64,000 bases of DNA from Variovorax sp. OAS795 (GCF_040546685.1 NZ_JBEPOH010000001.1:3782001-3846000); one strand, 5' to 3'. Positions 24,757 to 33,945 are shown, counted from the first letter of the stretch. Notes: generated by a model not told the origin, from the letters alone. Program-made: numbers and translations.

Positions 24757-26001
24757 ATGACGATTACGCAAGAGTACTTGGAGAGGAGCCGGCTGTTCCG
24801 GCGCCTCAAGAACGGCGCCCACGGGCAACTTGTCGAGCTTTATGCAGCACGTCTCGTCGAAGTCGGGCTGTCGCGCATCGGCACTTGGCGCTGCCTCAAC
24901 GTGGTCGGCAATCTCCTGGATTGGATGGCAAGCCATCGGGCCAGGCTGGCCAACCTTGATGAGCGCATGGTGGAGCGCTACCTGCGGCACCAAGGAGCGA
25001 AGCAGTCCATCCAGTTGGGCGACCGGGCAGCGCTGAAGCGGTGGCTGTTGACTCTGCGCACCGCCGGCACGATTGCGCCGGCGGCGGTCTCGGTCAACAC
25101 ACCGCAAGAGCAGATCTTCGCGGAGTTTGGCGACTATCTGCGGAGCGAGCGCGGTCTGACGGCGAGGACTATCGTGCACCACCTGCCCGCGATCCGCCGG
25201 TTTCTGTGTGAAGTCTGCCCCGCTGGCGCTACCGATCTCGGCAAGATCAAGCAGGAAGATGTGATCCGCTATGTCGAGTGTCACGCCCAGGATTGGAGCT
25301 CGAGGTCCGCCAAGGCGATGTGCTGGTCGCTGCGCGCATTTCTCCGATACCTTCATCACACAGGATTGAATCCACACGCGCTGGCCGGCTGCGTGCCCTC
25401 CATCAGGCAGTGGAAGTTCGCGAGTCTTCCGACTTATCTGTCTGCAGCGCAGGTTCAGAGGGTGCTGGATGGTTGTGACCGGGCATCCCCGACAGGGCGC
25501 CGTGACTACGCCATCTTGATGGTGCTGTCCAAGCTCGGCCTGCGGGCCGATGAGGTCGCCACTCTCACTTTGGATGACGTCGACTGGAGAGCTGGCGAGA
25601 TGCTTGTTCGCGCCAAGGGCCGGCAGCGCGCGAGGATGCCGCTCGCACCAGACGTCGGCGCGGCCGTGGTCGCCTACCTACGTGACGGCCGACCCAAGTC
25701 GTCCTGTCGTGAACTGTTTCTCCGCAGCCTTGCTCCACACGTCGGCTTTTGCTCTGGGGGCGCGATCACGATGATCGCCAAGACCGCTCTGGAGCGCGCC
25801 GGCATCCGCGGGTACGCGCACCAGGGTGCCCATATTTTCCGGCATAGCCTCGCCACTGAGCTCTTGCACTCCGGTGCAACCTTGTCGGAGATCGGCCAAC
25901 TGCTGCGGCACAAGAGCCACGACACCACCCGGATCTACGCAAAGGTAGACATCGAGGCGCTCCGCACATTGAGCCTACCGTGGCCGGGAGGCGCGCAATG
26001 A
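24757..26001 (+). CDS. ritA: RIT tyrosine recombinase A
   Basis: The 414-residue integrase has a core-binding domain (about 115-210) and a C-terminal catalytic domain with all expected residues: R263 (LGLRADEV), H359-x-x-R362 (HIFRHS), H385 (LLRHKSH) and nucleophile Y394 (TTRIYAKVD). A GGAGAG precedes the ATG. The stop overlaps ritB as ATGA. It should cut and rejoin DNA at the element's ends with its two partners. It appears intact. Confidence 0.93.
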   Translation: MTITQEYLERSRLFRRLKNGAHGQLVELYAARLVEVGLSRIGTWRCLNVVGNLLDWMASHRARLANLDERMVERYLRHQGAKQSIQLGDRAALKRWLLTLRTAGTIAPAAVSVNTPQEQIFAEFGDYLRSERGLTARTIVHHLPAIRRFLCEVCPAGATDLGKIKQEDVIRYVECHAQDWSSRSAKAMCWSLRAFLRYLHHTGLNPHALAGCVPSIRQWKFASLPTYLSAAQVQRVLDGCDRASPTGRRDYAILMVLSKLGLRADEVATLTLDDVDWRAGEMLVRAKGRQRARMPLAPDVGAAVVAYLRDGRPKSSCRELFLRSLAPHVGFCSGGAITMIAKTALERAGIRGYAHQGAHIFRHSLATELLHSGATLSEIGQLLRHKSHDTTRIYAKVDIEALRTLSLPWPGGAQ

Positions 26002-26924
26002 CGGATCTACATTCGGCGCTGGAGCGTTACCTGAGCATGCGCAAGGGGCTCGGATACAAATACCAGCACCAGACGCGACGGCTCGCCGACTTCGTCTCCT
26101 TCATGGAGAAGCGCAAGGCCACGACCATCACCACGAAGCTTGCGATGGAGTGGGCAACACTACCGCCCGATCGGCATGCGTCCTGGGCATTGCGGCTGAC
26201 AGATGTGCGCGGCTTCGCGCGCCACATCGCAAACATCGATCCGAGGACGGAAGTGCCCCCGGCCGGCCTCCTGCCAGGGCTGAAGCGCGCCAAGCCCTAC
26301 GTCTACAGCGATGCAGAGGTCAATGCGTTGCTGGCGGCCGCCCTGTCTTTGCCGCCAGCAGGCGCACTGCGCCGCTGGACCTACCACTGTCTGTTCGGCG
26401 TCATCGCGGTAACAGGCATGCGTCTGTCCGAGGCGATCGGCCTCAAGTGTGACGATGTTGACCTGGACGCCGGTGTGCTGACGATTCGATTGACCAAGTT
26501 TGGGAAGTCTCGACTCGTACCCGTGCATCCAACGACAAGCACAGCGCTTTGCAATTACGCACAACGGCGCGATGCCCATCTAACAACGCGCCGCGACCCC
26601 CACTTCTTCGTTGCGGAGCGAGGCGGACCACTGCTGCATCAGTACGTTCTTCGCGTCTTCTGGCGCTTGTCGCGTGAGATTGGCCTGCGGCGTCCTGGCG
26701 ATCGTGCGGGACCGCGCGTGCATGACTTCCGGCATCGATTCGCCATTTGCACGCTGCTGAGCTGGTATCGCGAAGGCCTCGACGTCGAGAACAAGCTCCC
26801 TTCACTTTCCACCTATCTTGGCCACACCTGCGTGCGGGACACCTATTGGTACCTCTCGGCCTGTCCGGAGTTGATGCAAGAGGCGGCGCAGCGCCTCGAC
26901 CGACGCTGGGAGGCCCAACCATGA
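25998..26924 (+). CDS. ritB: RIT tyrosine recombinase B
   Basis: The 308-residue integrase begins MTDLHSALERYLSMRKGLGY. Catalytic residues are R142 (TGMRLSEAIGL), H242-x-x-R245 (VHDFRHRF), H276 (LGHTCVRDT) and a tyrosine at 283 or 285 (RDTYWYLS). The start overlaps ritA and the stop overlaps ritC, both as ATGA, so expression of the trio is coupled. This gene is intact. Confidence 0.93.
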   Translation: MTDLHSALERYLSMRKGLGYKYQHQTRRLADFVSFMEKRKATTITTKLAMEWATLPPDRHASWALRLTDVRGFARHIANIDPRTEVPPAGLLPGLKRAKPYVYSDAEVNALLAAALSLPPAGALRRWTYHCLFGVIAVTGMRLSEAIGLKCDDVDLDAGVLTIRLTKFGKSRLVPVHPTTSTALCNYAQRRDAHLTTRRDPHFFVAERGGPLLHQYVLRVFWRLSREIGLRRPGDRAGPRVHDFRHRFAICTLLSWYREGLDVENKLPSLSTYLGHTCVRDTYWYLSACPELMQEAAQRLDRRWEAQP

Positions 26925-27923
26925 AGCCCGGCTGCAACGTCGCCACTTTGATCGAGCGCTACTTTACCGACCGACTCATGCGTCAACGCAACGTTAGCCC
27001 CAACACGATCGCTTCCTACAGAGATACGTTTCGGTTGCTGTTCATGTTTGCGCAGGTGAGGCTTCGCAAGACACCATCGGCCCTGACGCTCGATGAGCTG
27101 GACGCGCCCTTCATCGGCGAGTTTCTGAGTGATCTTGAGACGAAGCGCGGTGTCGGCGTCGTCACACGCAACTTGCGCCTGACTGCCATCCGCTCCTTCT
27201 TCCGGTTTGTCTCGTTCGAGGAGCCGGCGCACAGCGCCCTCATCCAGCGCGTGCTCGCGATACCGAGCAAACGACACGACAAGCGTCAAGTGCATTTTCT
27301 GACGCGTCCCGAGATCGAAGCAGTCCTCGCCGCGCCCGATCGAACTACATGGCTCGGCCGCCGCGACCACACATTGCTGCTGCTCGCGACCCAGGCCGGC
27401 TTGCGCCTCTCAGAGCTGATTGGCTTGACCCGGGAATCCATTCATCTCGGCACCGGTGCGCATGTGCGGTGTGTGGGCAAGGGCCGCAAGGAGCGGGTGT
27501 ACGCCACTTACCAGATACGCCCGAATCGCGCTTCAGGCGTGGGTGAATGAGCCGGTGCGGCACGGCGCCAGCGCCCTGTTCCCCAGCTTGCACGGCGGCC
27601 AGCTCAGCGCTGACAGCGTCCAGTCGCTGCTGGCTAAACATCTGGGCGTGGCCAGCAAGACATGCCCATCGCTGGCGTCCAAGCGCGTATCACCACACGT
27701 CCTGAGGCACAGCGCGGCAATGGAGCTCCTGCAGGCGGGCGTCGACTGTTCGGTGATCGCCTTGTGGCTCGGTCATGAATCAATCGAGACCACGCAGACC
27801 TACCTTCATGCCCACCTCGCCCTCAAAGAGGCAGCTCTGGCAAAGCTCGAGCCGTACAAGCAACACAAACGACTCCGATTCCGTCCAGACGATCATCTGC
27901 TCGCCTTTCTCGAGACGCTGTGA
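26921..27923 (+). pseudogene. ritC: RIT tyrosine recombinase C, frameshifted
   Basis: The frame begins MKPGCNVATLIERYFTDRLM with a good core-binding domain and R in AGLRLSELIGL, then runs through GKGRKER and stops at 27550. The catalytic C-terminus continues in the next frame (CTPLTRYARIALQAWVNEP, then HVLRHSAAMELLQAG, WLGHESIETTQTYLHAHL) to 27923. Removing one G of the GGG at 27495-27497 restores about 333 residues. Unless this is a sequencing error, the trio lacks one member. Confidence 0.85.
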
Positions 27924-27929
27924 GTGGCC

Positions 27930-28007
27930 GAACTATGCCGAACCGATCACAGGCCGACTACCGGAGAAGGCGAGCCCACTTGGCATAGTTCGGCGATCGG
28001 CGTAATC
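27930..28007 (-). repeat. RIT right terminal inverted repeat (78 bp)
   Basis: It is the reverse complement of 24646-24723 with no mismatch by eye. It marks the right edge of the element, beyond which the IS66 transposase C-terminus begins within a few bases. Confidence 0.95.
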
Positions 28008-28112
28008 TGCCAAGCTGCACGGCCATGCCCCGTGGGCCTATCTAAAGGACGTGCTCACCCGCCTACCCACGCAACTGAACAGCCGCATCGACAAGCTGCT
28101 TCCGCACTCTGG
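28008..28112 (+). pseudogene. IS66 transposase (tnpC) C-terminal fragment
   Basis: Just past the RIT end the frame reads KLHGHAPWAYLKDVLTRLPT and then QLNSRIDKLLPHS, the characteristic end of IS66 transposases (AYLKDVLxRLP...LLP). Only about 35 codons remain. It shows the RIT lies within IS66 DNA, with most of IS66 deleted. The frame carries on in unrelated sequence for a short way. Confidence 0.8.
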
Positions 28113-28206
28113 CAGAGCAGCTCAGAGGCAGCTTAGAGGTCCAGAGCAGCCGTACAGGGTCGACAACAAGCGCCGCTGCGAGCAGTCTTATTGGACCTCA
28201 TCCATC

Positions 28207-29073
28207 TCATTGCCATATCTCTCGTAGAAACCTAGCCTGACGATCCAGGACGCCGTCTCGAGTTGGCCTGTCAAGCACGTGCCCCTGTCCTTCAAGAGCG
28301 ATAAGTTCGCACCGGCTTCCTAAGCTTCGCGCTCGCTCGCAGAACACCCTGCTCCGCTCGATTGGGGTGGTTTGATCTGCGTCGCCCTGCATGATGAGAG
28401 TCGGAGCAATACTTCTGGCCAAAGTGTGTGTGGGGGACAAAGACGAAGGCTTTCCGTGTCCTTTCATCAGATCACGAAACAACCCGTCTGAGACGGCGTC
28501 CACTACGGGCGAGACGAGCAGTATTGCGTCGGGACCACTATTGCCAGAGCTACCCTCTGCAGAATCGCAGCCAACCGTCGCGGCAGACGCCACGAGTTGG
28601 CCACTCGACGAGATTCCCCACAGTGCAACCCTCGATGGCGAAAGGCCAAGCCTGCCGGCATTTTTTCTCAGGAAAGCGAGCGCGGAGCATACGTCCGAGA
28701 ACGATTCGACTGGCGAATTCGTTGCATCCGCCAGTCTGTACTCGAGAACCACGGATACAAACCCTTTTTCAGAAAAGTATCGCGCCGATCTGAAGAGCTG
28801 TTCGGGGCTGCCGCGCGACCATGCGCCGCCTTGTACCAAGAGGATGGCGGGCCGCGCACTACCCGCAGCGTCTGCAGGGGGGAACTCGAAGATTCGAAGA
28901 TCGCGACCGGCAATGCTCCGGTAAACCAAAGCGTTCGGTGGTGCGACCTGGTTCGTCGGGTCTTCTGCAGCTCGTGGTGGTGTTGCGAGAGTTACTCCAG
29001 CCAAAACTCCAAGCGCTACAGCGCAGGAGCGGCGCAATTTGCGCGAGATCACAGAGGCTTTGTTTTCACGCAT
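28207..29073 (-). CDS. Secreted alpha/beta-hydrolase (esterase/peptidase type)
   Basis: The 288-residue protein has a signal peptide (about residues 1-36, ending PPRAA). The hydrolase core shows an oxyanion strand QGGAWSRG (usually HGG), the nucleophile segment ALWGISSSGQL with Ser155 as likely nucleophile, MQGDADQTTP supplying the Asp, and GQGHVLDRP supplying the His. This matches the BD-FAE/dienelactone-hydrolase-like group of periplasmic esterases. GAGGAG precedes the ATG at 29073. The unusual QGG for HGG may alter the oxyanion hole. The substrate is unknown; it is transcribed apart from the catabolic operons. Confidence 0.82.
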   Translation of the reverse strand: MRENKASVISRKLRRSCAVALGVLAGVTLATPPRAAEDPTNQVAPPNALVYRSIAGRDLRIFEFPPADAAGSARPAILLVQGGAWSRGSPEQLFRSARYFSEKGFVSVVLEYRLADATNSPVESFSDVCSALAFLRKNAGRLGLSPSRVALWGISSSGQLVASAATVGCDSAEGSSGNSGPDAILLVSPVVDAVSDGLFRDLMKGHGKPSSLSPTHTLARSIAPTLIMQGDADQTTPIERSRVFCERARSLGSRCELIALEGQGHVLDRPTRDGVLDRQARFLREIWQ

Positions 29074-29140
29074 CAAATGTCTCCTCTTGGCGGACGGCCG
29101 AAGTCTAGCCGACGGCTTCCAGAGACATCAATTCGTCAAG

Positions 29141-29410
29141 ATGGAACGACCAGCCGCATACGAGACAGGTGCCGCGCGTTATATCCACGATCCGGAGGTC
29201 GCGAATGAGCAGCGATCCTGCCTGTGTCCGGCATGCGGCCTTCCACTGGCGCCTGTGAACGCCGGCAAACCACAAGGAGCGCTCGTCACCGCCATTTCCG
29301 ACATCCCGAAGGAGCTCGCAAGGAAAACTGCACGCTCATCGCTGCCCGTCGGATGCGAAGATCCCCGTGGCATCGCGCGGCGGGCTTTCTCGCATGTGGG
29401 CCCGCAATGA
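29141..29410 (+). CDS. Possible CoiA-like N-terminal fragment
   Basis: The 89-residue frame includes AAYETGAARYIHDPEVANEQ followed by CLCPACGLPLAPVNAG. This resembles the N-terminal zinc-binding part of CoiA-like competence proteins and related phage-type nucleases. It lacks a nuclease domain and a good ribosome-binding site and ends just before the terminator region. It is either a remnant or a chance ORF. Confidence 0.3.
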   Translation: MERPAAYETGAARYIHDPEVANEQRSCLCPACGLPLAPVNAGKPQGALVTAISDIPKELARKTARSSLPVGCEDPRGIARRAFSHVGPQ

Positions 29411-29438
29411 AAAAAGCCCGGTGCGACTGCGCCTGGCT
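29410..29438 (-). terminator. Terminator of the 33889-29467 operon
   Basis: On the minus strand a stem built from AGCC/GGCT plus GGCGC/GCACC (one mismatch, one G-U pair) around AGTC is followed by TTTTTT. It lies 29 bases past the hydratase stop and marks the low-coordinate edge of the catabolic cluster. Confidence 0.75.
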
Positions 29439-29466
29439 TCGAGCGGCTCATGCCGCCTCGTGGCTT

Positions 29467-30282
29467 CTACGCATTTCTTCGCCCGACAAAGACAGGCGGA
29501 CGCCGCTCGGCGAACGCGCGCACGCCTTCCGCAAAAGAGTCGCCATCGATCAGCGCCTGCTGGCGCTCGCATTCGAGGATCAGCTGCTGCTCCAGGCTGT
29601 TGCGGCCGGCGGCCGACGCGAGTGCGCGTGCCTCCAAGATCGCATGGGATGGCAGACGCGCCAGGCGCAGCGCCAATGCCCGGGCCGCCTCTTGCAGAAT
29701 CTCGTCATCCGTACACGCCCAGATCAAGCCCCACTCCGCAGCCCGTTGCGCATCAAGCTTCTCGCCGGTCAGTGCCAGGCCCAGCGCACGTGCAGGGCTG
29801 ACGGCGCGCGGCACTAGCCAGCTGGAGCCCATGTCCGGCACCAGCCCGAGCGAAGGCATGAACGGCAGGTAGAAATAGGCGGAGCGCGCGGCGAGCACCA
29901 TGTCGCCGGACAAGGCCAGTCCCACGCCGCCGCCGGCGGCCACTCCGTTGATCGCGCAGACGACGGGAACCGGCAGTGCGCGCATCTCCAGCATGATCGG
30001 GCTGGCCTGCTCGCGCAGCAGTTGGCCGACGTAGTCGCTCAATGTTCCGCTGGCCGGGTCGGCGGCGCGGCGCCCGAACTCCTGCAGGTCCGCCCCGACG
30101 CAGAACCCACGGCCGTGGGCGGTCAGCAGCAAGGCGCGAATGTTCGGGTCTTCGCGCACGCGGCGCAGTCCGCCGAGCAGCCCTTGAAGCAGCGACTGCG
30201 TCAAGGGATTTAGCCGCTCGCCCTCATTCAGGGTCATCGTAGCGACTCCGTCCTGGACATCGAAAAGCACGGCGTCGTTCAT
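29467..30282 (-). CDS. Enoyl-CoA hydratase/isomerase family protein (PaaG-like)
   Basis: This 271-residue crotonase-fold protein has the CoA-binding GFCVGADLQEF loop and NGVAAGGGVGLALSGD. In the active-site loop it reads LGLVPDMGSSWLVPR: the hydratase Glu is replaced by the Asp-bearing VPD typical of PaaG-type isomerases. It is therefore more likely an isomerase (ring-opening epoxide/oxepin or double-bond shift) than a simple hydratase. The ATG overlaps the DUF2889 stop as ATGA. Last gene of its operon. The exact reaction is unknown. Confidence 0.88.
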   Translation of the reverse strand: MNDAVLFDVQDGVATMTLNEGERLNPLTQSLLQGLLGGLRRVREDPNIRALLLTAHGRGFCVGADLQEFGRRAADPASGTLSDYVGQLLREQASPIMLEMRALPVPVVCAINGVAAGGGVGLALSGDMVLAARSAYFYLPFMPSLGLVPDMGSSWLVPRAVSPARALGLALTGEKLDAQRAAEWGLIWACTDDEILQEAARALALRLARLPSHAILEARALASAAGRNSLEQQLILECERQQALIDGDSFAEGVRAFAERRPPVFVGRRNA

Positions 30283-30836
30283 GGCGAAGGTGTCTTGTGA
30301 AATTGAGGGAAATAGGTTCGAACGACTTCGCCGTCCAGCCGGAGGGCATGGCAGCCGCCCAGCGGCGTTTGGCGCTGCTCGCTGGCGCGCGCGTCTTGCG
30401 CGGCAAAGCTGCCATCGGCCCAGAACAGCTGGAAGGCGGTGCTGGCCATCACGGGCAGGAGTTCCGTGATGTGGGTACAGCCTGCGATACCGCGGAACAA
30501 GCGCTTCACCTGCTGGGTGAAGCCCGGTTCGATGCGCAGACCGATCAGCTGGCGATAGGCGGCTTCCACGCCCGAGCAGGTGAGATAGGGAGCGTGTTCG
30601 CTGAACGCGCTCGCATCCACGATCTCGCGCTGTGCGTTGAGCACCAGGCGCACGCGCATCTGGTGAATGGGTTCCTCGGCCGGGACCATCCGGCTCACCA
30701 ATTGCAGCGGCATGGGCTTGGTATCGATCAACGTGGCCTCCAATTCGAGCAGACCATCCTCGCGCCGGAAACCTTCGCAATGGATGCGACGAGAATGCAG
30801 CGGCGTTCGTGCGGAGGGAGGCGGTGCGTGGCTCAT
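30279..30836 (-). CDS. DUF2889 domain-containing protein
   Basis: The 185-residue protein has the DUF2889 pattern: [92 protein letters not shown]. Its neighbours overlap it by four bases on both sides, so it is made with the racemase/CoA transferase and hydratase. DUF2889 proteins are often found in acyl-CoA and aromatic catabolic operons, but their biochemistry is not known to me. The conserved His/Cys residues hint at a metal or thiol role, which is speculative. Confidence 0.82.
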   Translation of the reverse strand: MSHAPPPSARTPLHSRRIHCEGFRREDGLLELEATLIDTKPMPLQLVSRMVPAEEPIHQMRVRLVLNAQREIVDASAFSEHAPYLTCSGVEAAYRQLIGLRIEPGFTQQVKRLFRGIAGCTHITELLPVMASTAFQLFWADGSFAAQDARASEQRQTPLGGCHALRLDGEVVRTYFPQFHKTPSP

Positions 30837-32005
30837 GCAGAAGCGCCGGCAAGATGTATCACGCCAGCCTCGTGCAGCGTGCGGATGTCCTCGGGCGCAA
30901 AGCCTGCGTGGGCGAGCAGCTCCCCAGTGTGCGCCCCCACCGTCGGCGCGGGCAGCGGAAGCCCCGAAGGGGTTCGGTCGAATCGCGGCGCCGGCGCGGG
31001 CTGGCTGACGCCCTGCGGGGCGACGAAGGTTCCTCGTGCCCGGTTGTGCGGGTGCAGGGGTGCCTCGGCCATCGACAACACCGGCGCGAAACACGCATCG
31101 GTGCCTTCCAGCAGCGCGCACCATTCGTCACGTGTGCGCTGGCGCATCACGGCATCGAGCTTGCGGCGCAACGCAGGCCATTCCTCCTGCGCCCATTGCC
31201 GCCGGAACTGCGGATCGTCGATGCCGCACAGCGTCAGCAATTTGCCGTAGAACTGCGGCTCGATGGCGCCGATGGACACGTAGCGGCCATCCGCGCATTC
31301 ATAGGTGCCGTAAAAGTGCGCCGCGCCGTCCAGAAAGTTGCTTTCCCGCCGGTCTTGCCAGAAGCCTTTGGCCATGAGCCCGTATTGCGCAGCCATCAGC
31401 AGCGCCGCACCGTCGGTCATGGCGGCATCGACCACCTGCCCCTTGCCCGAGCGTTGGGTCTCCGACAGCGCAGCCAGCAGGCCCACAACCAGCAGCATGC
31501 CGCCACCGCCGTAGTCGCCCACCAGGTTCAACGGCGGCATGGGGGGGCGATCGGCCTCGCCCATGGCATGCAGCGCACCCGACAAGGAGATGTAGTTGAT
31601 GTCGTGCCCGGCGGCCTGCGCCAGCGGCCCGGTCTGGCCCCAGCCGGTCATGCGGCCGTAGATCAGCCGTGGATTGCGCGCATGGCATACCGACGGGCCC
31701 AGGCCCAGCTTTTCCGCCACGCCGGGGCGAAATCCTTCCACCAGGATGTCGGCGCGCGCCATCAGCCGGAGCACCGCCTCGACGCCGCGCGGGTCCTTCA
31801 TGTTCACCGACACCGAGCGCCGGCCGCGATCGACGATGCTGTCGTTGCGCATCAGGTCTTCCAGGCCACCCTTGGAAGGAGGTCCGGGCAGGCGATCGAC
31901 CCGAACGACCGTGGCGCCCAGGTCGGCCAGCATCATGCAGGCGAACGGCCCCGGGCCGATGCCAGCCAGTTCAATGACAGTGATGTGGGAGAGAGGCCCG
32001 GACAT
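30833..32005 (-). CDS. CaiB/BaiF family, alpha-methylacyl-CoA racemase-like
   Basis: The 390-residue protein has the family III CoA-transferase fold. Motifs that line up with AMACR catalytic residues are present: H134 in [12 protein letters not shown]164 in [12 protein letters not shown], and E236 in YGTYECADG. The HDINY block is a better match to racemases than to CoA transferases. It would invert the 2-methyl centre of a branched acyl-CoA so that one stereoisomer can be oxidised. It overlaps the DUF2889 start. This is a strong clue to a methyl-branched substrate. Confidence 0.83.
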   Translation of the reverse strand: MSGPLSHITVIELAGIGPGPFACMMLADLGATVVRVDRLPGPPSKGGLEDLMRNDSIVDRGRRSVSVNMKDPRGVEAVLRLMARADILVEGFRPGVAEKLGLGPSVCHARNPRLIYGRMTGWGQTGPLAQAAGHDINYISLSGALHAMGEADRPPMPPLNLVGDYGGGGMLLVVGLLAALSETQRSGKGQVVDAAMTDGAALLMAAQYGLMAKGFWQDRRESNFLDGAAHFYGTYECADGRYVSIGAIEPQFYGKLLTLCGIDDPQFRRQWAQEEWPALRRKLDAVMRQRTRDEWCALLEGTDACFAPVLSMAEAPLHPHNRARGTFVAPQGVSQPAPAPRFDRTPSGLPLPAPTVGAHTGELLAHAGFAPEDIRTLHEAGVIHLAGASA

Positions 32006-32041
32006 GACGCAGCTTTCGAAAAGAAGGGAGAGCAGAAAAAT

Positions 32042-32719
32042 TCATGCGCCGGCGCGGCGGTCGCGCCACAGCGTCGGCGGGTAGTAGCCGGTCCAGTCGG
32101 CTTCGATGCGTTGAAAGTGCACGTCCGACCAGATGCCGTGATCGCGCAGGTATTCCATGTGCACCGATCCGTCGGCCTTGAACTGCTGGAGCACCGCGTC
32201 TTGCGTGCCGTCGAACTCGGTCGGCGGGACGCCCATCAGCGCGCACAGTTCCTTGTTGAACGCGGGCACGGTCTTCACCCAGCGCCCTTCCAGGTAGAGC
32301 GAGCGCGGCCCAGCCGTGGTGCATGAACACATCACGCCCGCCCATCGCCTGCTGCATCTTCGGCGTGCTGAAATGATTGCCCTCATCCGACAAGCCGATC
32401 GCGGCGGGATCCCGGCGCAGCGCGCCGCGGCCACCAGCAGCGCCGCCTTCCGGATGCAGAAGGCCTCGCCGTTCGCCACCACGGTGCTGGCCTGAAAACA
32501 CGCCGGCGTCAACCGCACGTTGCCCGCGTCGTAGCGGACCTGGTCGCGCGCCGCGCCAAATAGCCGAACGGCCTTCTGCGGCGTCATCGTCGCGTCCCGG
32601 ACTGCATCGGCCACACACTGCGCGACCGAAGGAGCGCCGAAGTCCAGGAACTCCGTTGCCGCCAGGTAGCAGTCGCCCGGTTCGGGCCATCCGTAGGGGG
32701 TGAATTCCGTCTCGTTCAT
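32042..32719 (-). CDS. Transglutaminase-like protein with two compensating frameshifts
   Basis: The 225-residue frame begins MNETEFTPYGWPEPGDCYLA. The transglutaminase/protease-fold Cys is in GEAFCIRKAALLVAA. The middle (about 32310-32410) is out of frame: the right reading is IGLSDEGNHFSTPKMQQAMG, GRDVFMHHGWAALYLEGRW, which supplies the catalytic His. One C is lost at the GGGATCCCG and one base is gained near GCGCGGCC, so the ends stay in frame while about 35 residues are scrambled. True mutation or error cannot be decided. Its presence in an acyl-CoA operon is unexplained. Confidence 0.75.
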   Translation of the reverse strand: MNETEFTPYGWPEPGDCYLAATEFLDFGAPSVAQCVADAVRDATMTPQKAVRLFGAARDQVRYDAGNVRLTPACFQASTVVANGEAFCIRKAALLVAAARCAGIPPRSACRMRAIISARRRCSRRWAGVMCSCTTAGPRSLYLEGRWVKTVPAFNKELCALMGVPPTEFDGTQDAVLQQFKADGSVHMEYLRDHGIWSDVHFQRIEADWTGYYPPTLWRDRRAGA

Positions 32720-32725
32720 TGCCGC

Positions 32726-33889
32726 TCACATGCGCTTGGCGACTTCTTCTAGCATCACCTCGGTGGCACCGCCGCCGATGGTCAGGATGCGGGCGTCGCG
32801 CGCCATGCGCTCGACGGGCGTGCCGATGATGAAGCCGGTGCCGCCGTGCAGCTGCAGACAGGTATGGACCACTTCCTGCAGGGTCTCGGCTGCGAAGGCC
32901 TTGAGCATCGACACCTCGCGCACGGTGTCCTTGCCCTCGGCAATCATCTGGGCGCACTGGTAGGTGAGCGCACGTGCAGCTGCCGCCTTGGACGCGACCC
33001 AGGAAAGCTTGTTGCGCACCACCTGCTGGTCCCACAGCGTCTTGCCGAACGCCTGGCGCTGCCGCATGTAGTCCACCGTCAGTTCGATGGCGCGGGCGCA
33101 GGTGCCCGAGACGAGCGCGCCCACCACAAGCCGTTCGTTCTGGAACGTGCTCATGATGTAGTAGAAGCCCTTGCCCTCCTCTCCCAGCAACGCATCGGGC
33201 GCCAGTTTCATGTCGTCAAAGAACAGCTCTGCGGTGTCGGACGAGCGCCAGCCATGCTTCTCGAACTGGCGCGCGACCTTCAGGCCGGGGTTGCCTTTCT
33301 CGACGATGAACAGCGAAATGCCGCGACTGCCCTTCGCATCGGGATCGGTGCGGGCTGCCACGATGAAGATATCGCCGTACACGCCATTGGTGATGAAGGT
33401 CTTGGAACCGTTGAGCACCCAGCCGCCATCGGGCGCGCGCTGCGCGCGCGTCTTGAGGCCGCCGACGTCCGAACCCGCGTTCGGCTCCGTGACGCACACG
33501 GCGCCCACCTTCTCACCCGCGCAGGCTGCGGGCAGGTACTTCAGTTTCTGCTCGTGCGTGCCGCGGTGCGCGATGTGGCCAATAGACATGTCGCTATGCA
33601 CCGTGAGGGCCGAGGCCACGCCGCCGTAGCCGGAGCGTGCCAACTCCTCCCCCAGGACAACGGATGCCAACGGGCCCATGCCGCCACCGCCGTACTCTAC
33701 AGGGTGGCGCATGCCGAGGAACCCGAGCCGGCCCAGATCCCGGAACAGCTCGCGCGGGATCTCGCCCGAGGCTTCCCAGGCATCGGCGAACGGAACGATG
33801 CGCTCGCGGACAAATCGCCGCACCTGTTCGCGCACCATGCGCAAGTCTTCGTCGAGGAGGTCGGGCTCCAGAAATTCGAATTCGGTCAT
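32726..33889 (-). CDS. Acyl-CoA dehydrogenase
   Basis: The 387-residue flavoenzyme has the standard ACAD order: GFLGMRHPVEYGGGGMGPLA, VCVTEPNAGSDVGGLKTRA, GSKTFITNGVYGDIFIVAA, RQAFGKTLWDQQVVRNKLS, and the C-terminal LQLHGGTGF...GGATEVMLEEVAKRM that carries the FAD-contact and Glu. It oxidises an acyl-CoA to the 2-enoyl-CoA, passing electrons to ETF. It is the first gene of an operon preceded by the shared TetR-type palindrome (33946-33965). Confidence 0.95.
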   Translation of the reverse strand: MTEFEFLEPDLLDEDLRMVREQVRRFVRERIVPFADAWEASGEIPRELFRDLGRLGFLGMRHPVEYGGGGMGPLASVVLGEELARSGYGGVASALTVHSDMSIGHIAHRGTHEQKLKYLPAACAGEKVGAVCVTEPNAGSDVGGLKTRAQRAPDGGWVLNGSKTFITNGVYGDIFIVAARTDPDAKGSRGISLFIVEKGNPGLKVARQFEKHGWRSSDTAELFFDDMKLAPDALLGEEGKGFYYIMSTFQNERLVVGALVSGTCARAIELTVDYMRQRQAFGKTLWDQQVVRNKLSWVASKAAAARALTYQCAQMIAEGKDTVREVSMLKAFAAETLQEVVHTCLQLHGGTGFIIGTPVERMARDARILTIGGGATEVMLEEVAKRM

Positions 33890-33945
33890 TGGAAATGGAT
33901 GCGTGATGGATTCAGTTCGAAGAACGGGCGAGCCGAATCATTTAA

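Larger units (their letters stand above)
24646..28007 (+). mobile_element. RIT (recombinase-in-trio) element
   Basis: Three overlapping tyrosine-recombinase genes on one strand are bounded by 78-bp perfect inverted repeats (24646-24723 and 27930-28007), giving 3362 bp. RIT elements are known from Cupriavidus and other Proteobacteria as three tandem integrases flanked by inverted repeats. This copy sits inside an IS66 remnant. The third gene has a frameshift. No direct target repeat was found on comparing the flanks. Confidence 0.9.
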
